From Cyclobacterium lianum (GTDB lineage Bacteria > Bacteroidota > Bacteroidia > Cytophagales > Cyclobacteriaceae): a stretch of 64,000 bases of DNA. Location of the stretch: positions 186,001 through 250,000 of the forward strand of contig NZ_FRCY01000003.1 of NCBI RefSeq assembly GCF_900143075.1, written 5' to 3'. Both the position numbers and the translations under genes were made by a program. Every line of letters starts with the position of its first letter. The stretch's first letter is position 1. This document shows, one piece after another, positions 36,786 through 46,158 of this stretch. The notes beneath the pieces are model-generated. The model made no database searches, was not told the DNA's origin, and was given only the letters and a program-made list of their open reading frames with translations.

Positions 36786-39700
36786 CTAGCGTTGGTACAA
36801 GCCCTCAGGCAAGGATTCAAGATAAAAAATCAGGTCACTCAACTCCTGCCTGCTCAGCCCTTTCTCCAAACCTGCCGGCATGAGGGATTGGCTGGCAGGA
36901 TTTATTTCCGTGAGGTTTTGCTCCTCTATTTTCAGGCTCGATTCCGGCCCTACTGCCAAAGTATAAGTTCCGTCAGCTACGCCCTTCACAATGCCGGTAT
37001 AACTTTGATTTCTCGTCTTCAAAGTCATGCTTTCGTACTCTCTGGCAAAGCTTGCATCAGGATAGATAATGGCCTCCAGAATATCATGGCGGCTACGTAT
37101 CTCACCTATATTGGTGAGGTCGGGTGCAAAGCCTCCTCCCTCACCGGCTACAGCGTGGCAGCTGCCGCAGGCGCCTTTTCCAAAAAACACTTCTCTACCG
37201 CGCTCCACATCTCCGGGTAAAAGCTGCATGGAAACCTGCTCCAGATGGGCCAGCCTTCCCTCCTGCTGATGTGCGATGCTGTCCAATAACAGTTCTCCCT
37301 TACCCTGAAATATTTCGGTGATTTGACTTATAGAGAGCTTGTCCCAGATGGCCTTCCTGTGCAATAATTGTTGCTCCAGATCATCCAGAAGACACTGATC
37401 GCTGATTGCAGGCAGGCTTTCCAGCAAATAATAAATATGCGTATCCGGAACCTGCGGAAAAAAGTCCCGGACAAACCAATCCAACTTCGGGCCGGAAAGG
37501 TTTAGGTTTCGGATCATACCGGCTATCAACTGTCTGGACTTCAATTGTTTCTCGCTCAGAAATCGGTTGGCAATCCATTGAAATTCCGCTGCTGATATTT
37601 CTTCTCCCATTGCGATCAACGACTGATAGGCCTGTAGTCTCAGAGAAACGTCAGCGCTATCTGATCTGACCAGATCGGACAGAGCAGCTTTGAAATAGGC
37701 GTCATTAAAGTTTGAAATGAGCTTTACGACCGATTCCCGGACATCAGAATCACCCTTTTCGAGAGACTTCAGGAGGCTTTCCTTTAAAGGTGGATACAGC
37801 TCCTTTGGTGGATGGCTACGCAATTGCTCAATGAGCATGAAATTTTTTCCTTCCAAGCCTGTTTCCAATTGACCGGCGAGAAATTCCTGAACCAAAGGTC
37901 GATTGACAAATTCTGGAAATGCAGTGCTGATGACTTTTTTTCCCCCTTCATTGCCCGCCAGAGTATCCATCATCAGCCTTATAAAGGATTGTTCCCATTC
38001 CGGATGGTTTTTCAGGATCCAGACCGCAGTTTGCTGCTGCAAGCTATCATCAGCTAGCAGCAAAGGGTAAATGTGCTGTTCTGCCAGCATTTCGGAGCCT
38101 TTTTGATCTAGGGCGATCAATGCTGCCCTGCTGAATTTCTTGGAGTCCAATACATCCAGCAATAGATCTTCATTTTTCATTTGGATCAACGCAAAAATAA
38201 CTGCATGTTCGAAATACCTATCGCCGGGATGCCTTTCCAGTGCCCGAAGCAAAGGTTCTGTAGCCCTCGGACTGGCTATTTGTCCCAATGCCGTAGCAAC
38301 CTGCCTGGCCAGGGGCAGTGAGGGATTGTCCCCCAAAACAGCCAGTAGTTTATCCACGGCAGTGTTTACTTCCGCCATGCCCAAAACCCGGGCAGCAGCA
38401 GCTTTTACAAGATCGCTTTCGTCATCCAAGCCCTTTTCCATTTGGTTCCAGGCCCGGGGATTCTGAGTTCTAAACAATAAAAAAACAGCCTTTGCCCGTA
38501 CCTGCTCGTCAGGGTGCTCTTGCATCACCTGATTCAAATAAGGAATAGCCATCAACGGCTCCTTAAGCAATTTTTCTCCCGATTTTTCCCGTACTTTGAC
38601 ACGCGGGTCACCCAAGAGTGCTGCCAGTTGACCCATTTCCAGTTTATCCCAGGGTATTTTGTTCCCCCAAGGGTCATCCTGCTGATTGTTCAAAGATCGC
38701 TTTTTGATCCGGTAGATTCCTCCGCCGGCCTCGGGTTTTGCTGTACGGCTCAGGGGGCAGCCTGCAATGAACCATCCACCGGTATTCAGGAGCAAAAGAT
38801 TGCCATCGGGTTCCTGCAGCACATCCGTAGGATGAAAATCAGCAAGACTTGAAGTTAAAAAATGTATACTTTCCGTATCAAAACTGGCTCCCGCAGCAGT
38901 GAGTTTTGTCTGGACAACCCTTCCGGTATTGAATTCAGCATGGAAGAGATCTCCCTCGTAGTCGTCCCCCCATGACCCGCCCTGGTAGCGCATCAGACCA
39001 GATGGAGATACCCGTGCCATTTTATGCATGACGGGCATCAGCTCCCCAGTCCTGACCAACTGGTCCTCGTCGATTACAGGGTGTGGCTTGGGATAGACCC
39101 CGCCTTCAACCCAATGCATTAGAGCATCCCGAAAACCACCCTGCGGATCCGTGAAGTAGGTCATTGTACCCAGCACCTCGCCAGAAGGCATAAAAGCAAG
39201 CTCCACGGCGTTGTCAAATCCACCTCCGGCAAATGACTGGAGCTGGCTACCATTTGGCAGACAGCGCCAGATTCTAGCTCCCTTGCCCTCAAAATGTACA
39301 AATTCTTTACTTAAAATATCAAATCCCCTCCTGGCGTCGGCCATGTATAGCCAGCCGTCCGGCCCCAGAAATGGACCGCTAAGGATGGCAGCGTTGTGGT
39401 TTAGCGTCCAGCCGGAAAGCAGTACTTCCTTTTCCTCGGCCCTCCCATCGCCATCTCTATCTGTAAACTTCAACAGGTCCGGAGCCGCTGTAACGATCAA
39501 GCTTCCGTCCAGATAGACACCACCCATAGGAAATGGCAAACTATCTGCATAAACCGTACGATGATCAAAAATACCGTCAGCATCCTTATCTTCCAGCAGC
39601 AAAATGCGAAAATCTGGACGATTCAATATATCACTGGTACTTTCTGTCGCACCACTTGATTCCATCACAAACAGTCGGCCGGTATCGTCAAATACTGCAA

Positions 39701-39875
39701 ACATGGGGTACTTTACCAAGCCAGGTTGAACAGCATTTTCTACCAAAAATCCTTCAGGTACTTCAAAGCCATTCAAACTTTCTGTCGGCGACCTCCAGAA
39801 GAAGATGCCTATCCCGGCCACAAAAAGCAATACCATCACAAAAAAAAATATCCGGAATAGCTTGTCTGTTTTCAT
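36786..39875 (-). CDS. PVC-type heme-binding protein: propeller, HEAT repeats, C-terminal cytochrome c domain
   Basis: A 1,029-residue protein starting at ATG 39873-39875, with an N-terminal membrane anchor (about 8-27) and no cleavage site, so it is anchored facing the periplasm. Residues about 45-400 are a membrane-bound dehydrogenase-like propeller with P-E-G-F at the start and H-P-T-D-V-L-Q-E-P-D-G near the end. About 410-800 are HEAT-like helical repeats. The C-terminal domain binds heme c through C-G-S-C-H near residue 902, with an axial Met probably in the last 100 residues. Similar proteins are known as uncharacterised dehydrogenase/cytochrome fusions in Planctomycetes, Verrucomicrobia and Bacteroidota. 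Here it sits between a Gfo/Idh/MocA gene and a phytanoyl-CoA-dioxygenase-like gene (24 bases upstream). It may pass electrons from sugar oxidation to the respiratory chain; this is inference. Confidence 0.88.
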   Translation of the reverse strand: MKTDKLFRIFFFVMVLLFVAGIGIFFWRSPTESLNGFEVPEGFLVENAVQPGLVKYPMFAVFDDTGRLFVMESSGATESTSDILNRPDFRILLLEDKDADGIFDHRTVYADSLPFPMGGVYLDGSLIVTAAPDLLKFTDRDGDGRAEEKEVLLSGWTLNHNAAILSGPFLGPDGWLYMADARRGFDILSKEFVHFEGKGARIWRCLPNGSQLQSFAGGGFDNAVELAFMPSGEVLGTMTYFTDPQGGFRDALMHWVEGGVYPKPHPVIDEDQLVRTGELMPVMHKMARVSPSGLMRYQGGSWGDDYEGDLFHAEFNTGRVVQTKLTAAGASFDTESIHFLTSSLADFHPTDVLQEPDGNLLLLNTGGWFIAGCPLSRTAKPEAGGGIYRIKKRSLNNQQDDPWGNKIPWDKLEMGQLAALLGDPRVKVREKSGEKLLKEPLMAIPYLNQVMQEHPDEQVRAKAVFLLFRTQNPRAWNQMEKGLDDESDLVKAAAARVLGMAEVNTAVDKLLAVLGDNPSLPLARQVATALGQIASPRATEPLLRALERHPGDRYFEHAVIFALIQMKNEDLLLDVLDSKKFSRAALIALDQKGSEMLAEQHIYPLLLADDSLQQQTAVWILKNHPEWEQSFIRLMMDTLAGNEGGKKVISTAFPEFVNRPLVQEFLAGQLETGLEGKNFMLIEQLRSHPPKELYPPLKESLLKSLEKGDSDVRESVVKLISNFNDAYFKAALSDLVRSDSADVSLRLQAYQSLIAMGEEISAAEFQWIANRFLSEKQLKSRQLIAGMIRNLNLSGPKLDWFVRDFFPQVPDTHIYYLLESLPAISDQCLLDDLEQQLLHRKAIWDKLSISQITEIFQGKGELLLDSIAHQQEGRLAHLEQVSMQLLPGDVERGREVFFGKGACGSCHAVAGEGGGFAPDLTNIGEIRSRHDILEAIIYPDASFAREYESMTLKTRNQSYTGIVKGVADGTYTLAVGPESSLKIEEQNLTEINPASQSLMPAGLEKGLSRQELSDLIFYLESLPEGLYQR

Positions 39876-39899
39876 TTGCAAATTCGTCAACTGCTCCTG

Positions 39900-40787
39900 T
39901 CAGAAAGAGATTTTTTCTCTATCCAGCAAAAGTGGAAAAAACTGACCCTCTAACTTCTGTCCGGGAGGGAAAACAGGTACGCCGGCCAGCAATTCTTCCC
40001 TGGTGTTGGATTGGGTACCATCAGCAAATACATTCAGCACAAATGCCCGCCTGGACCTTTCTGATTTGTTTTCAAAAGAACCATGGACCATCAATGGATG
40101 GTGAAAAGTACCATATCCTTTTTCCATCTCAATGGGAATGGGTTTGAATTCCATTTTTTGGTCTTCGCTGAGGTAATTCATTAAGCCTTCCATGTTTCCC
40201 GCCAGCTCTGGTTTTTCCAACAAGCCCCATTGGTGGCTTTTGGGTACATAATACATGCAACCGTTTTCTGTATCAGCATCATCAAGGCCTACCCAGCATG
40301 TCAGGTGCTGCATGGGCACAGACCGGGTCCAGTAGGAGTAATCCTGATGCCAGGCCACCACTCCTCCATGTCTGGCCGGCTTGCAAAACAACTGGTCATG
40401 CCAGAACCTCACAGACTTGTCTTCCAGCAATTGGCTGGCGGCCATGACAAAAGCCGGATTCCATAGAATATCATGAAACCCTTCCTTGATCCGCCAGTGA
40501 CCCAATGAATGAAACAGAACTGTATCCGGATCTGTAGATTCATTGGATTTGAACTCGTAAAAAAGCTCGTTGCCCGGATGGTCCGGATCTGTGAGCGCAG
40601 TCAGTTCTTCATTCAGTTGCTCGACCTGCCAGTGTTCCAGAAGTTTGATATGAGACAAATAACCATTTACCTTAAAAAAGTCAACTTGCTCTTTGCTGAG
40701 CCTGTATTTTTCCCATTCATTTTTTGTTTTTGGCCATTCAAAAAGTTTTGTCAGGAGCGCATGAAATTTAGATAAATCGTTTACCAT
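39900..40787 (-). CDS. Phytanoyl-CoA dioxygenase family protein (2-oxoglutarate/Fe(II)-dependent)
   Basis: A 295-residue double-stranded beta-helix oxygenase. The iron-binding triad is visible as H-x-D in A-W-H-Q-D (His147, Asp149) with the distal His235 in L-M-V-H-G-S; the 2-oxoglutarate-binding Arg is in the S-R-R-A-F motif at 246-247. Length matches the PhyH family. Family members hydroxylate diverse substrates including lipids, halogen compounds and sugars, so the name does not imply phytanate. There is no signal peptide, so it is cytosolic. The gene lies 19 bases after the DUF1080 gene and 24 bases before the heme-protein gene, which links it to carbohydrate oxidation. Start ATG is at 40785-40787. 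Confidence 0.86.
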   Translation of the reverse strand: MVNDLSKFHALLTKLFEWPKTKNEWEKYRLSKEQVDFFKVNGYLSHIKLLEHWQVEQLNEELTALTDPDHPGNELFYEFKSNESTDPDTVLFHSLGHWRIKEGFHDILWNPAFVMAASQLLEDKSVRFWHDQLFCKPARHGGVVAWHQDYSYWTRSVPMQHLTCWVGLDDADTENGCMYYVPKSHQWGLLEKPELAGNMEGLMNYLSEDQKMEFKPIPIEMEKGYGTFHHPLMVHGSFENKSERSRRAFVLNVFADGTQSNTREELLAGVPVFPPGQKLEGQFFPLLLDREKISF

Positions 40788-40806
40788 AATTGCTTTCTAA
40801 TGTTGT

Positions 40807-41568
40807 TTATGGAGTGGGCAATAGTGGAGCGATCTGTTCGGGAGAGGTGACCCCGGGTGGTAATGGCGTGACCGTGAGGTTTCGAAAATGTATGGGTGCT
40901 CCCTCAGATTCCAGGCAGATGTATCCTTTCTTCTGGCTGGATTGGCTGATTCCATTCACGAATCTTCCATTTACAGACAGTTTGATGACACCATCTACAC
41001 AAACGACCACGTAAGTATTCCACTCGCCTTTTCCCAGGCAGCGGTTTTCTATAGATTTGCTTCTTGTCCCACGGGGATTGTCGGGAACGGTTTCTACTCC
41101 TCCCACTCCAAATAGCTCTCCGTGTACGTAGGCAATCGGTGGCAATTCGCCTTTATCATTTTTATTTTGATTGACCCAATCCAGCTCAAGCATTTGTACT
41201 TCTACGCCGTCAGGCAGGCGATTATCTCCCGGTACTGCGCTAGACCAGACAAAAGTACCGGAGTTGCCTCCGGCCTGCATGTGCTTCCATTCTACATACA
41301 TGATAAAATTTTCATATTGCTTTTCAGACCGGATGACGCCGATAGGCAACCCTTCACATACCAATTCCTCCCCTTCAAATCTCCAGGTTTCTTCACCTGT
41401 GTTGACATCATACCATTTTAGGGCTGCTTCGCTGCTTTCCTTTCCCTGTATCAGGGCATTTAAATCCTGCTCTTTCCCAAAGTCAAATAAGTAATTCTGA
41501 GCAAAAAGCGCACCGGCTGAAAATAAACTAAACAGCAAAAGCGCACTTGATTTTAGGGCTATCCACAT
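40807..41568 (-). CDS. DUF1080 family protein (3-keto-disaccharide hydrolase-like), secreted
   Basis: A 253-residue secreted protein; the ATG at 41566-41568 is chosen because it opens a good signal peptide (M-W-I-A-L-K-S-S, cleavage after L-F-A-Q), while an upstream extension is Arg-rich and unlike a protein start. The rest is a concanavalin-like jelly roll, the PF06439 fold. Typical elements are [18 protein letters not shown] near residue 105, E-V-Q-M-L-E-L-D and [10 protein letters not shown]. Members of the family have been linked to cleavage of 3-keto-glycosides. Directly upstream (29 bases) is a Tat-exported Gfo/Idh/MocA gene, the expected partner that would make the 3-keto group. Confidence 0.86.
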   Translation of the reverse strand: MWIALKSSALLLFSLFSAGALFAQNYLFDFGKEQDLNALIQGKESSEAALKWYDVNTGEETWRFEGEELVCEGLPIGVIRSEKQYENFIMYVEWKHMQAGGNSGTFVWSSAVPGDNRLPDGVEVQMLELDWVNQNKNDKGELPPIAYVHGELFGVGGVETVPDNPRGTRSKSIENRCLGKGEWNTYVVVCVDGVIKLSVNGRFVNGISQSSQKKGYICLESEGAPIHFRNLTVTPLPPGVTSPEQIAPLLPTP

Positions 41569-41597
41569 AAGTTTTTTATATCGGGTTCTGGGTTCAT

Positions 41598-42896
41598 TTA
41601 TACCACCTTTGTCACACCTGGCACGGCTGCGGGAGGGACGTCTACCACCAGGTCCCACCGGTAATCCTGTGCTGCGGGCCCAAGCTTATGATCGCTATTC
41701 ATGGCTTCTTCCCAGGTAATGGTCTGCCCGCTATAGCCCACCATGCGTCCGAGGATGGCCAGCATCGTGCTATTGGCCATCAATTCCCCCTCGTTCATCG
41801 GCTGCCCGGCCCGAATGGATGCAAAAAGTTCTTCATGCTGGGTTTCATAAGGATTGTTGTACTCTCCTTTGTAATCCCATCTATCCTCGCCCATGGTAGC
41901 ATGTACTCTTTTGCCTATGTCTACCGAGGCAAAACCTGATGTTCCGGCAATATCCACCTTATTGGTATTGGAGCAACCTTTTTGTTGCCTGCTGAAATGT
42001 ACGCCCTTGATATTATTTTCGTATTCGTATTCTATGGCAAAGTGATCGTAGATATTGCCCCATTGCTCTTCCGTCCGGGATTGACGCCCACCGGTGCCTG
42101 TTGCCCTCAACGGCAGGCGATCTCCCAAGGCCCAGGACATCATATCCAGACTGTGCACCATCATTTCTACAATATAATCTCCTGATAACCAGTCATAGTA
42201 ATACCAATTTCGCAACTGGTATTCCATCTCGGTCCAATTGTCCTGTCTGGGTTTGTACCAAAGTCCTCCACCATTTCTGGCCGTAAAGACCGTAGTGATG
42301 TCTCCGATTGCGCCTTCCTGCAGACGACTAAACAAGGCTCTTTTTGGAAAGTCGTACCTGAACGTAAATCCCGACACTACAGACAGCCCTTTCTCTTTTG
42401 CCTTTTTGGCAGAAGCCAGAACACTGCGCACACCAGGTGCATCTACCGCTACAGGTTTCTCACAAAACACGTGTTTGCCGGCATCTACTGCTGCCTTGAA
42501 ATGTGCCGGCCTGAAAGCCGGAGGAGTGGTCAGAATCACCACATCTACCCCTGCATCCAGCACCTGCTGATAGGCATCAAATCCTACAAATTTATGGGCT
42601 CCGTCAACTTTGACTTGCTCCGGATTGATTTTTTTCAGGGATTGTAAAGATTCCTCAAGATAGTCTGAAAAAATGTCTCCCATACAGGTCAATACAGCGT
42701 CTTTATCAGCCTTCAGCGCCTGTGCCGCAGCACCTGTACCCCGGCCTCCACATCCAATCAATCCAACTTTCAGGGGTTCACGGCGTGCCCCGTAAGCAGC
42801 TTGCATGTTAAATCCCAAAGGCAATAAAGAACTGCCGATTACAGCAGTGCCTGTGGACTTTAAAAATTTTCGGCGGTTATCTTTTTTACTGATCAT
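41598..42896 (-). CDS. Gfo/Idh/MocA family oxidoreductase, Tat-exported
   Basis: A 432-residue protein with a twin-arginine signal (D-N-R-R-K-F-L-K, residues 6-13); ATG 42894-42896 is chosen over a TTG eight codons upstream. The NAD(P) motif is [12 protein letters not shown] (about 44-55), with E-K-P in V-F-C-E-K-P-V-A. Export by the Tat system implies that it folds and binds its cofactor before export, as known for other periplasmic family members. It is the first gene of a six-gene minus-strand operon (42896 to 34445) with DUF1080, a PhyH-like oxygenase and a heme protein. Likely role: oxidation of a sugar hydroxyl in the periplasm. The promoter should lie in the 183-base gap to the divergent flavoenzyme gene. 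Confidence 0.88.
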   Translation of the reverse strand: MISKKDNRRKFLKSTGTAVIGSSLLPLGFNMQAAYGARREPLKVGLIGCGGRGTGAAAQALKADKDAVLTCMGDIFSDYLEESLQSLKKINPEQVKVDGAHKFVGFDAYQQVLDAGVDVVILTTPPAFRPAHFKAAVDAGKHVFCEKPVAVDAPGVRSVLASAKKAKEKGLSVVSGFTFRYDFPKRALFSRLQEGAIGDITTVFTARNGGGLWYKPRQDNWTEMEYQLRNWYYYDWLSGDYIVEMMVHSLDMMSWALGDRLPLRATGTGGRQSRTEEQWGNIYDHFAIEYEYENNIKGVHFSRQQKGCSNTNKVDIAGTSGFASVDIGKRVHATMGEDRWDYKGEYNNPYETQHEELFASIRAGQPMNEGELMANSTMLAILGRMVGYSGQTITWEEAMNSDHKLGPAAQDYRWDLVVDVPPAAVPGVTKVV

Positions 42897-43048
42897 TGTT
42901 TTGAGCTCTTTGTGGGTCAAATACCCTCTTTTAGATGAATAAGCCCCAAAATACGATATGTCTTTTCAACTTCAAACAATTTTTACGTCAAAAGCCCGAT
43001 TGGCAGGGATAAAAAACTTTGCCAGGGCAAACAATCCACAAAAAATAA

Positions 43049-43056
43049 TATCTTTG
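43049..43056 (+). promoter_or_regulatory. Probable -7 element (TATCTTTG) for the flavin/iron-sulfur dehydrogenase gene
   Basis: TATCTTTG fits TAnnTTTG and lies 23 bases before the ATG at 43080. The best TTTG upstream is 27 bases away, longer than the usual spacing, so the -33 element is doubtful. Confidence 0.45.
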
Positions 43057-43079
43057 GATAAATTGACAATAAACCATTC

Positions 43080-45959
43080 ATGCAAGTTTCCAACCAAAAT
43101 TCCAGTCTGAATGTATCCTGGCTGGAGAGCCAGATAACAGGTGAAGTACTGACCGATTCTTATTCACTGGGCATGTATGCTACCGATGCCAGCATATACC
43201 AGATTCTCCCTCTGGCGGTAGTGCTTCCCAGAGGTGAAGACGATGTGATCAAATCGGTAAACTGGGCTAGAGAAAACAAGCTTAGTATTTTACCAAGAGG
43301 GGGAGGCACCAGCCTGGCGGGCCAGACTGTAGGCAGATCTATCATCCTGGATTTTTCCAAATACATGAACCAAACTCTTGAAATCAATCAGACAGAGGGT
43401 TGGGTGCGGGTACAACCAGGTAAAGTTCGCGATGTGCTGAATGATGAACTGGCCCCAATGGGCTTGCATTTTCCGGTAGATCCAGCTACTTCCAGCCGGG
43501 CCAACATAGGTGGTATGGTAGGCAACAATTCCTCCGGTACAAAAAGTATCGTCTATGGAAAAACGGTAGATCATGTCATTGCGGCAAAAGTCCTGCTTGC
43601 CGATGGAACCATTCTACACCTGAAAAACACTAACCCGGAAACTTATGGGCAAATAGCTTCCCGCCCATCTAGAGAAGGAGAAATATTTTCTGCCTTCAAG
43701 CAGATCATCGACCGAAATCAGCAACTGATCAAAGAAAAATACCCAAAAGTGATGCGCCGGGTCGGCGGATACAACCTGGATGAATTTGTATATACCGATC
43801 AGTGGAACCTGGCCAAATTGATCACCGGTAGCGAAGGAACGCTGGCCACTACCCTCGAAGTGACTTTAAATCTGGAACCGCTACCTAGGTTTAAATCGGT
43901 CTGTATCGTCCATTTTGACGCCGTGCTGGATGCAGTAGGGGCCGTTACGCCCATACTCAGGTACAAGCCTTCTGCAGTGGAGATTCTGGACAAAATTGTG
44001 GTAGACCTGAGCAGGGAAAACCTTACCACGAGCAGGCACTGCCACTTCATCAGCGGCAATCCGGAAGCCATTTTGATTGTAGAATTTTATGGAGAAAGCC
44101 TGGCCGATGTAATGGATCGGCCCACGGCCATGATCAAGGACTTACAGCACCAGGGTCTGGGATATGCATATCCCTTGTTTCCCCAGGGACCGGAGTATGA
44201 GGATGTTTGGGTGGTTAGAAAAAAAGGCCTCGGACTGATGTTGGGGATCAAGGGTAAAAAGAAACCCCTGCCATTTATTGAAGATGCCGGTATTCCTACC
44301 GAACACCTGAAAACATACATAGACCGTACGCTGCAGATATGTAAAAAACATGGGACAGAAGTGGCCATGTATGCCCACGTAAGCGTGGGGGTCATTCATG
44401 TGCGCCCTATCCTGGATTTGCGCCAGCAAACCGATATCGAGCGACTCAAAGCCATTGCGGAAGACACCTTTAATCTGGTCATGGAATATGGCGGCTCCTG
44501 GAGTGGGGAGCATGGAGACGGATTGGTGAGGAGTGCGTTCAATGAGCGGTTTTTTGGTTCGGAGCTTTATCGGGCATTTATCGAGGTAAAGCGGCTTTTT
44601 GATCCGGATAACCTGATGAATCCCGGAAAGATCGTGGAAGCCCAGAGCATTGAGGAGAATTTACGGTACGGCACCGAATATAGAGACCAGAACATAAATA
44701 CCACGTTCCGGTATAAGGCAGAACAAAGCTTTCAGGAATCGGTGCACATGTGTACTGGTGTGGGCGAATGCCGGAAACTGATAGGAGGCACCATGTGCCC
44801 GAGTTTCAAGGCTACCAGGGATGAAGAGCATTCCACACGCGGACGTGCTAATGCGCTCAGAATGGCCATGTCCGGACAATTAAATGGAAACGGTCTGGCC
44901 AGCGAAAGACTTCAGGAAACCCTTTCCCTTTGCCTGAGTTGCAAAGCCTGTAAATCTGAATGCCCGAGCAATGTGGACATGGCAAAGATGAAAAGTGATG
45001 TCATGCAAATCTATTTTGACCAACATGGTGCCCGGCTCCGTGATAAAATGATCAAAAATGCTCCGGCTGTAGCCAGAAACCTTTCAGGTTTCCTGGCCAG
45101 AACAATCAATACCCTCCAGTCTACAAGCCTTTTCCGGAATGGCCTGGAGAAAATCGCCGGCATTGACCAAAGGCGCAGCCTTCCCACATACGCCTCAGAG
45201 CCTTTTTACAGGTGGTTTGAAAAGCACAATTCCTTTAGAGGGGAAAAGAAGGTGGTATTGTTTGCTGATACCTACCTGAACTACCATGAGCCTGAGGTGG
45301 GAAAGTCAGCTTTAAAGTTGCTGAATGATTGTGGCTATGAAGTGTTACTGGCCAACGTGGGCTGTTGCCAGCGGCCCAAAATATCGCATGGATTCCTGCG
45401 GGAAGCCCTCGGAGACGGCAAGCCCGTTTTGGAGCGTTTGGCCTCCTTGATGGATCAGGGGCTGGATATCATAGTTTGTGAGCCTAGCTGTGCCTCAGCG
45501 CTGAATGATGATTTTCCTGACCTACTGGAAGACGAGACGCTGGCCCAAAAACTCAAAAAACAGGTCATGATGATCGATATTTTTCTATTCAGGGAGATGG
45601 AAAAAGGCAAACTGCAGGTTCGGTTTAAATCCAAATCGGGGGCTCTACGGGTACACGGCCATTGTCATCAGAAAGCCATATATGGTACGCAGGCAATGAA
45701 AAAATCCCTGCTAGACCCCGGTACTTTTTCAGAAATACCCTCCGGATGTTGTGGCATGGCAGGGTCTTTCGGTTACGAAAAGGAACATTATGAACTATCG
45801 GAGAAAATAGGGAATGAAATACTGTTTCCGGCCGTATCAGCAACACCTCCCGGAGACAGCCTGGCCGCCTGTGGGTTCAGTTGCAGGCACCAGATACATC
45901 ATTTTACCGGACGAAAAGCGAGGCACTGGGTGGAATGTGTCGATGTTGTTCCGGGCTGA
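43080..45959 (+). CDS. FAD-linked oxidase and iron-sulfur protein fusion (D-lactate / D-2-hydroxyacid dehydrogenase-like)
   Basis: A 959-residue fusion of a GlcD-like flavin domain with a GlcF-like iron-sulfur domain. The FAD-binding-4 domain (about 35-220) contains P-R-G-G-G-T-S-L-A-G-Q (71-81) and the FAD-linked oxidase C-terminal domain covers about 255-530, ending G-E-H-G-D-G and N-P-G-K. Two [4Fe-4S] motifs follow: one opening at C-T-G-V-G-E-C-R near 557 with M-C-P-S-F, and C-L-S-C-K-A-C-K-S-E-C-P near 618. Two cysteine-rich CCG motifs close the chain (G-C-C-Q-R-P about 760; G-C-C-G-M-A-G-S-F about 890). Such enzymes oxidise D-lactate, glycolate or other 2-hydroxy acids and pass electrons to quinone at the membrane. 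It is divergent from the sugar-oxidation operon. Substrate is inference. Confidence 0.9.
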   Translation: MQVSNQNSSLNVSWLESQITGEVLTDSYSLGMYATDASIYQILPLAVVLPRGEDDVIKSVNWARENKLSILPRGGGTSLAGQTVGRSIILDFSKYMNQTLEINQTEGWVRVQPGKVRDVLNDELAPMGLHFPVDPATSSRANIGGMVGNNSSGTKSIVYGKTVDHVIAAKVLLADGTILHLKNTNPETYGQIASRPSREGEIFSAFKQIIDRNQQLIKEKYPKVMRRVGGYNLDEFVYTDQWNLAKLITGSEGTLATTLEVTLNLEPLPRFKSVCIVHFDAVLDAVGAVTPILRYKPSAVEILDKIVVDLSRENLTTSRHCHFISGNPEAILIVEFYGESLADVMDRPTAMIKDLQHQGLGYAYPLFPQGPEYEDVWVVRKKGLGLMLGIKGKKKPLPFIEDAGIPTEHLKTYIDRTLQICKKHGTEVAMYAHVSVGVIHVRPILDLRQQTDIERLKAIAEDTFNLVMEYGGSWSGEHGDGLVRSAFNERFFGSELYRAFIEVKRLFDPDNLMNPGKIVEAQSIEENLRYGTEYRDQNINTTFRYKAEQSFQESVHMCTGVGECRKLIGGTMCPSFKATRDEEHSTRGRANALRMAMSGQLNGNGLASERLQETLSLCLSCKACKSECPSNVDMAKMKSDVMQIYFDQHGARLRDKMIKNAPAVARNLSGFLARTINTLQSTSLFRNGLEKIAGIDQRRSLPTYASEPFYRWFEKHNSFRGEKKVVLFADTYLNYHEPEVGKSALKLLNDCGYEVLLANVGCCQRPKISHGFLREALGDGKPVLERLASLMDQGLDIIVCEPSCASALNDDFPDLLEDETLAQKLKKQVMMIDIFLFREMEKGKLQVRFKSKSGALRVHGHCHQKAIYGTQAMKKSLLDPGTFSEIPSGCCGMAGSFGYEKEHYELSEKIGNEILFPAVSATPPGDSLAACGFSCRHQIHHFTGRKARHWVECVDVVPG

Positions 45960-46030
45960 CATATCAAATTTTCTTCAATTCATAACAGGACCTCAAAATG
46001 AAGTATATAACATGTGGTACAGGATCTACG

Positions 46031-46067
46031 CTATCGCTCCCTTGGCGATAGGCCGACCATGAGTCGG
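46031..46067. repeat. Two tandem short hairpins upstream of an exported Gfo/Idh/MocA gene
   Basis: CTATCGC (46031-46037) pairs with GCGATAG (46045-46051), and CCGAC (46053-46057) pairs with GTCGG (46063-46067). They lie in the 199-base gap between two plus-strand genes, about 90 bases before the next ATG. They could be a structured leader, a weak terminator without U tract, or a REP-like repeat. Confidence 0.5.
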
Positions 46068-46158
46068 AGATAGCTATACTTGTTTACGAAACGCTGATAC
46101 CCAAAGTCCCCGCGTTACCTGGTGAGGGCTTCCGGTTTTAGACTAAAATTACAAATGC

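Noticed and set aside
36786-39875. HEAT-repeat protein considered as part of a defence system
   Set aside because: The c-type heme motif, propeller and membrane anchor place it in periplasmic redox chemistry; no nuclease, kinase or nucleotide-sensing genes are nearby.
40807-41658. Longer start for the DUF1080 gene (30 extra codons)
   Set aside because: The added N-terminus is Arg/Gly-rich, overlaps the 3' end of the preceding gene and hides the signal peptide.
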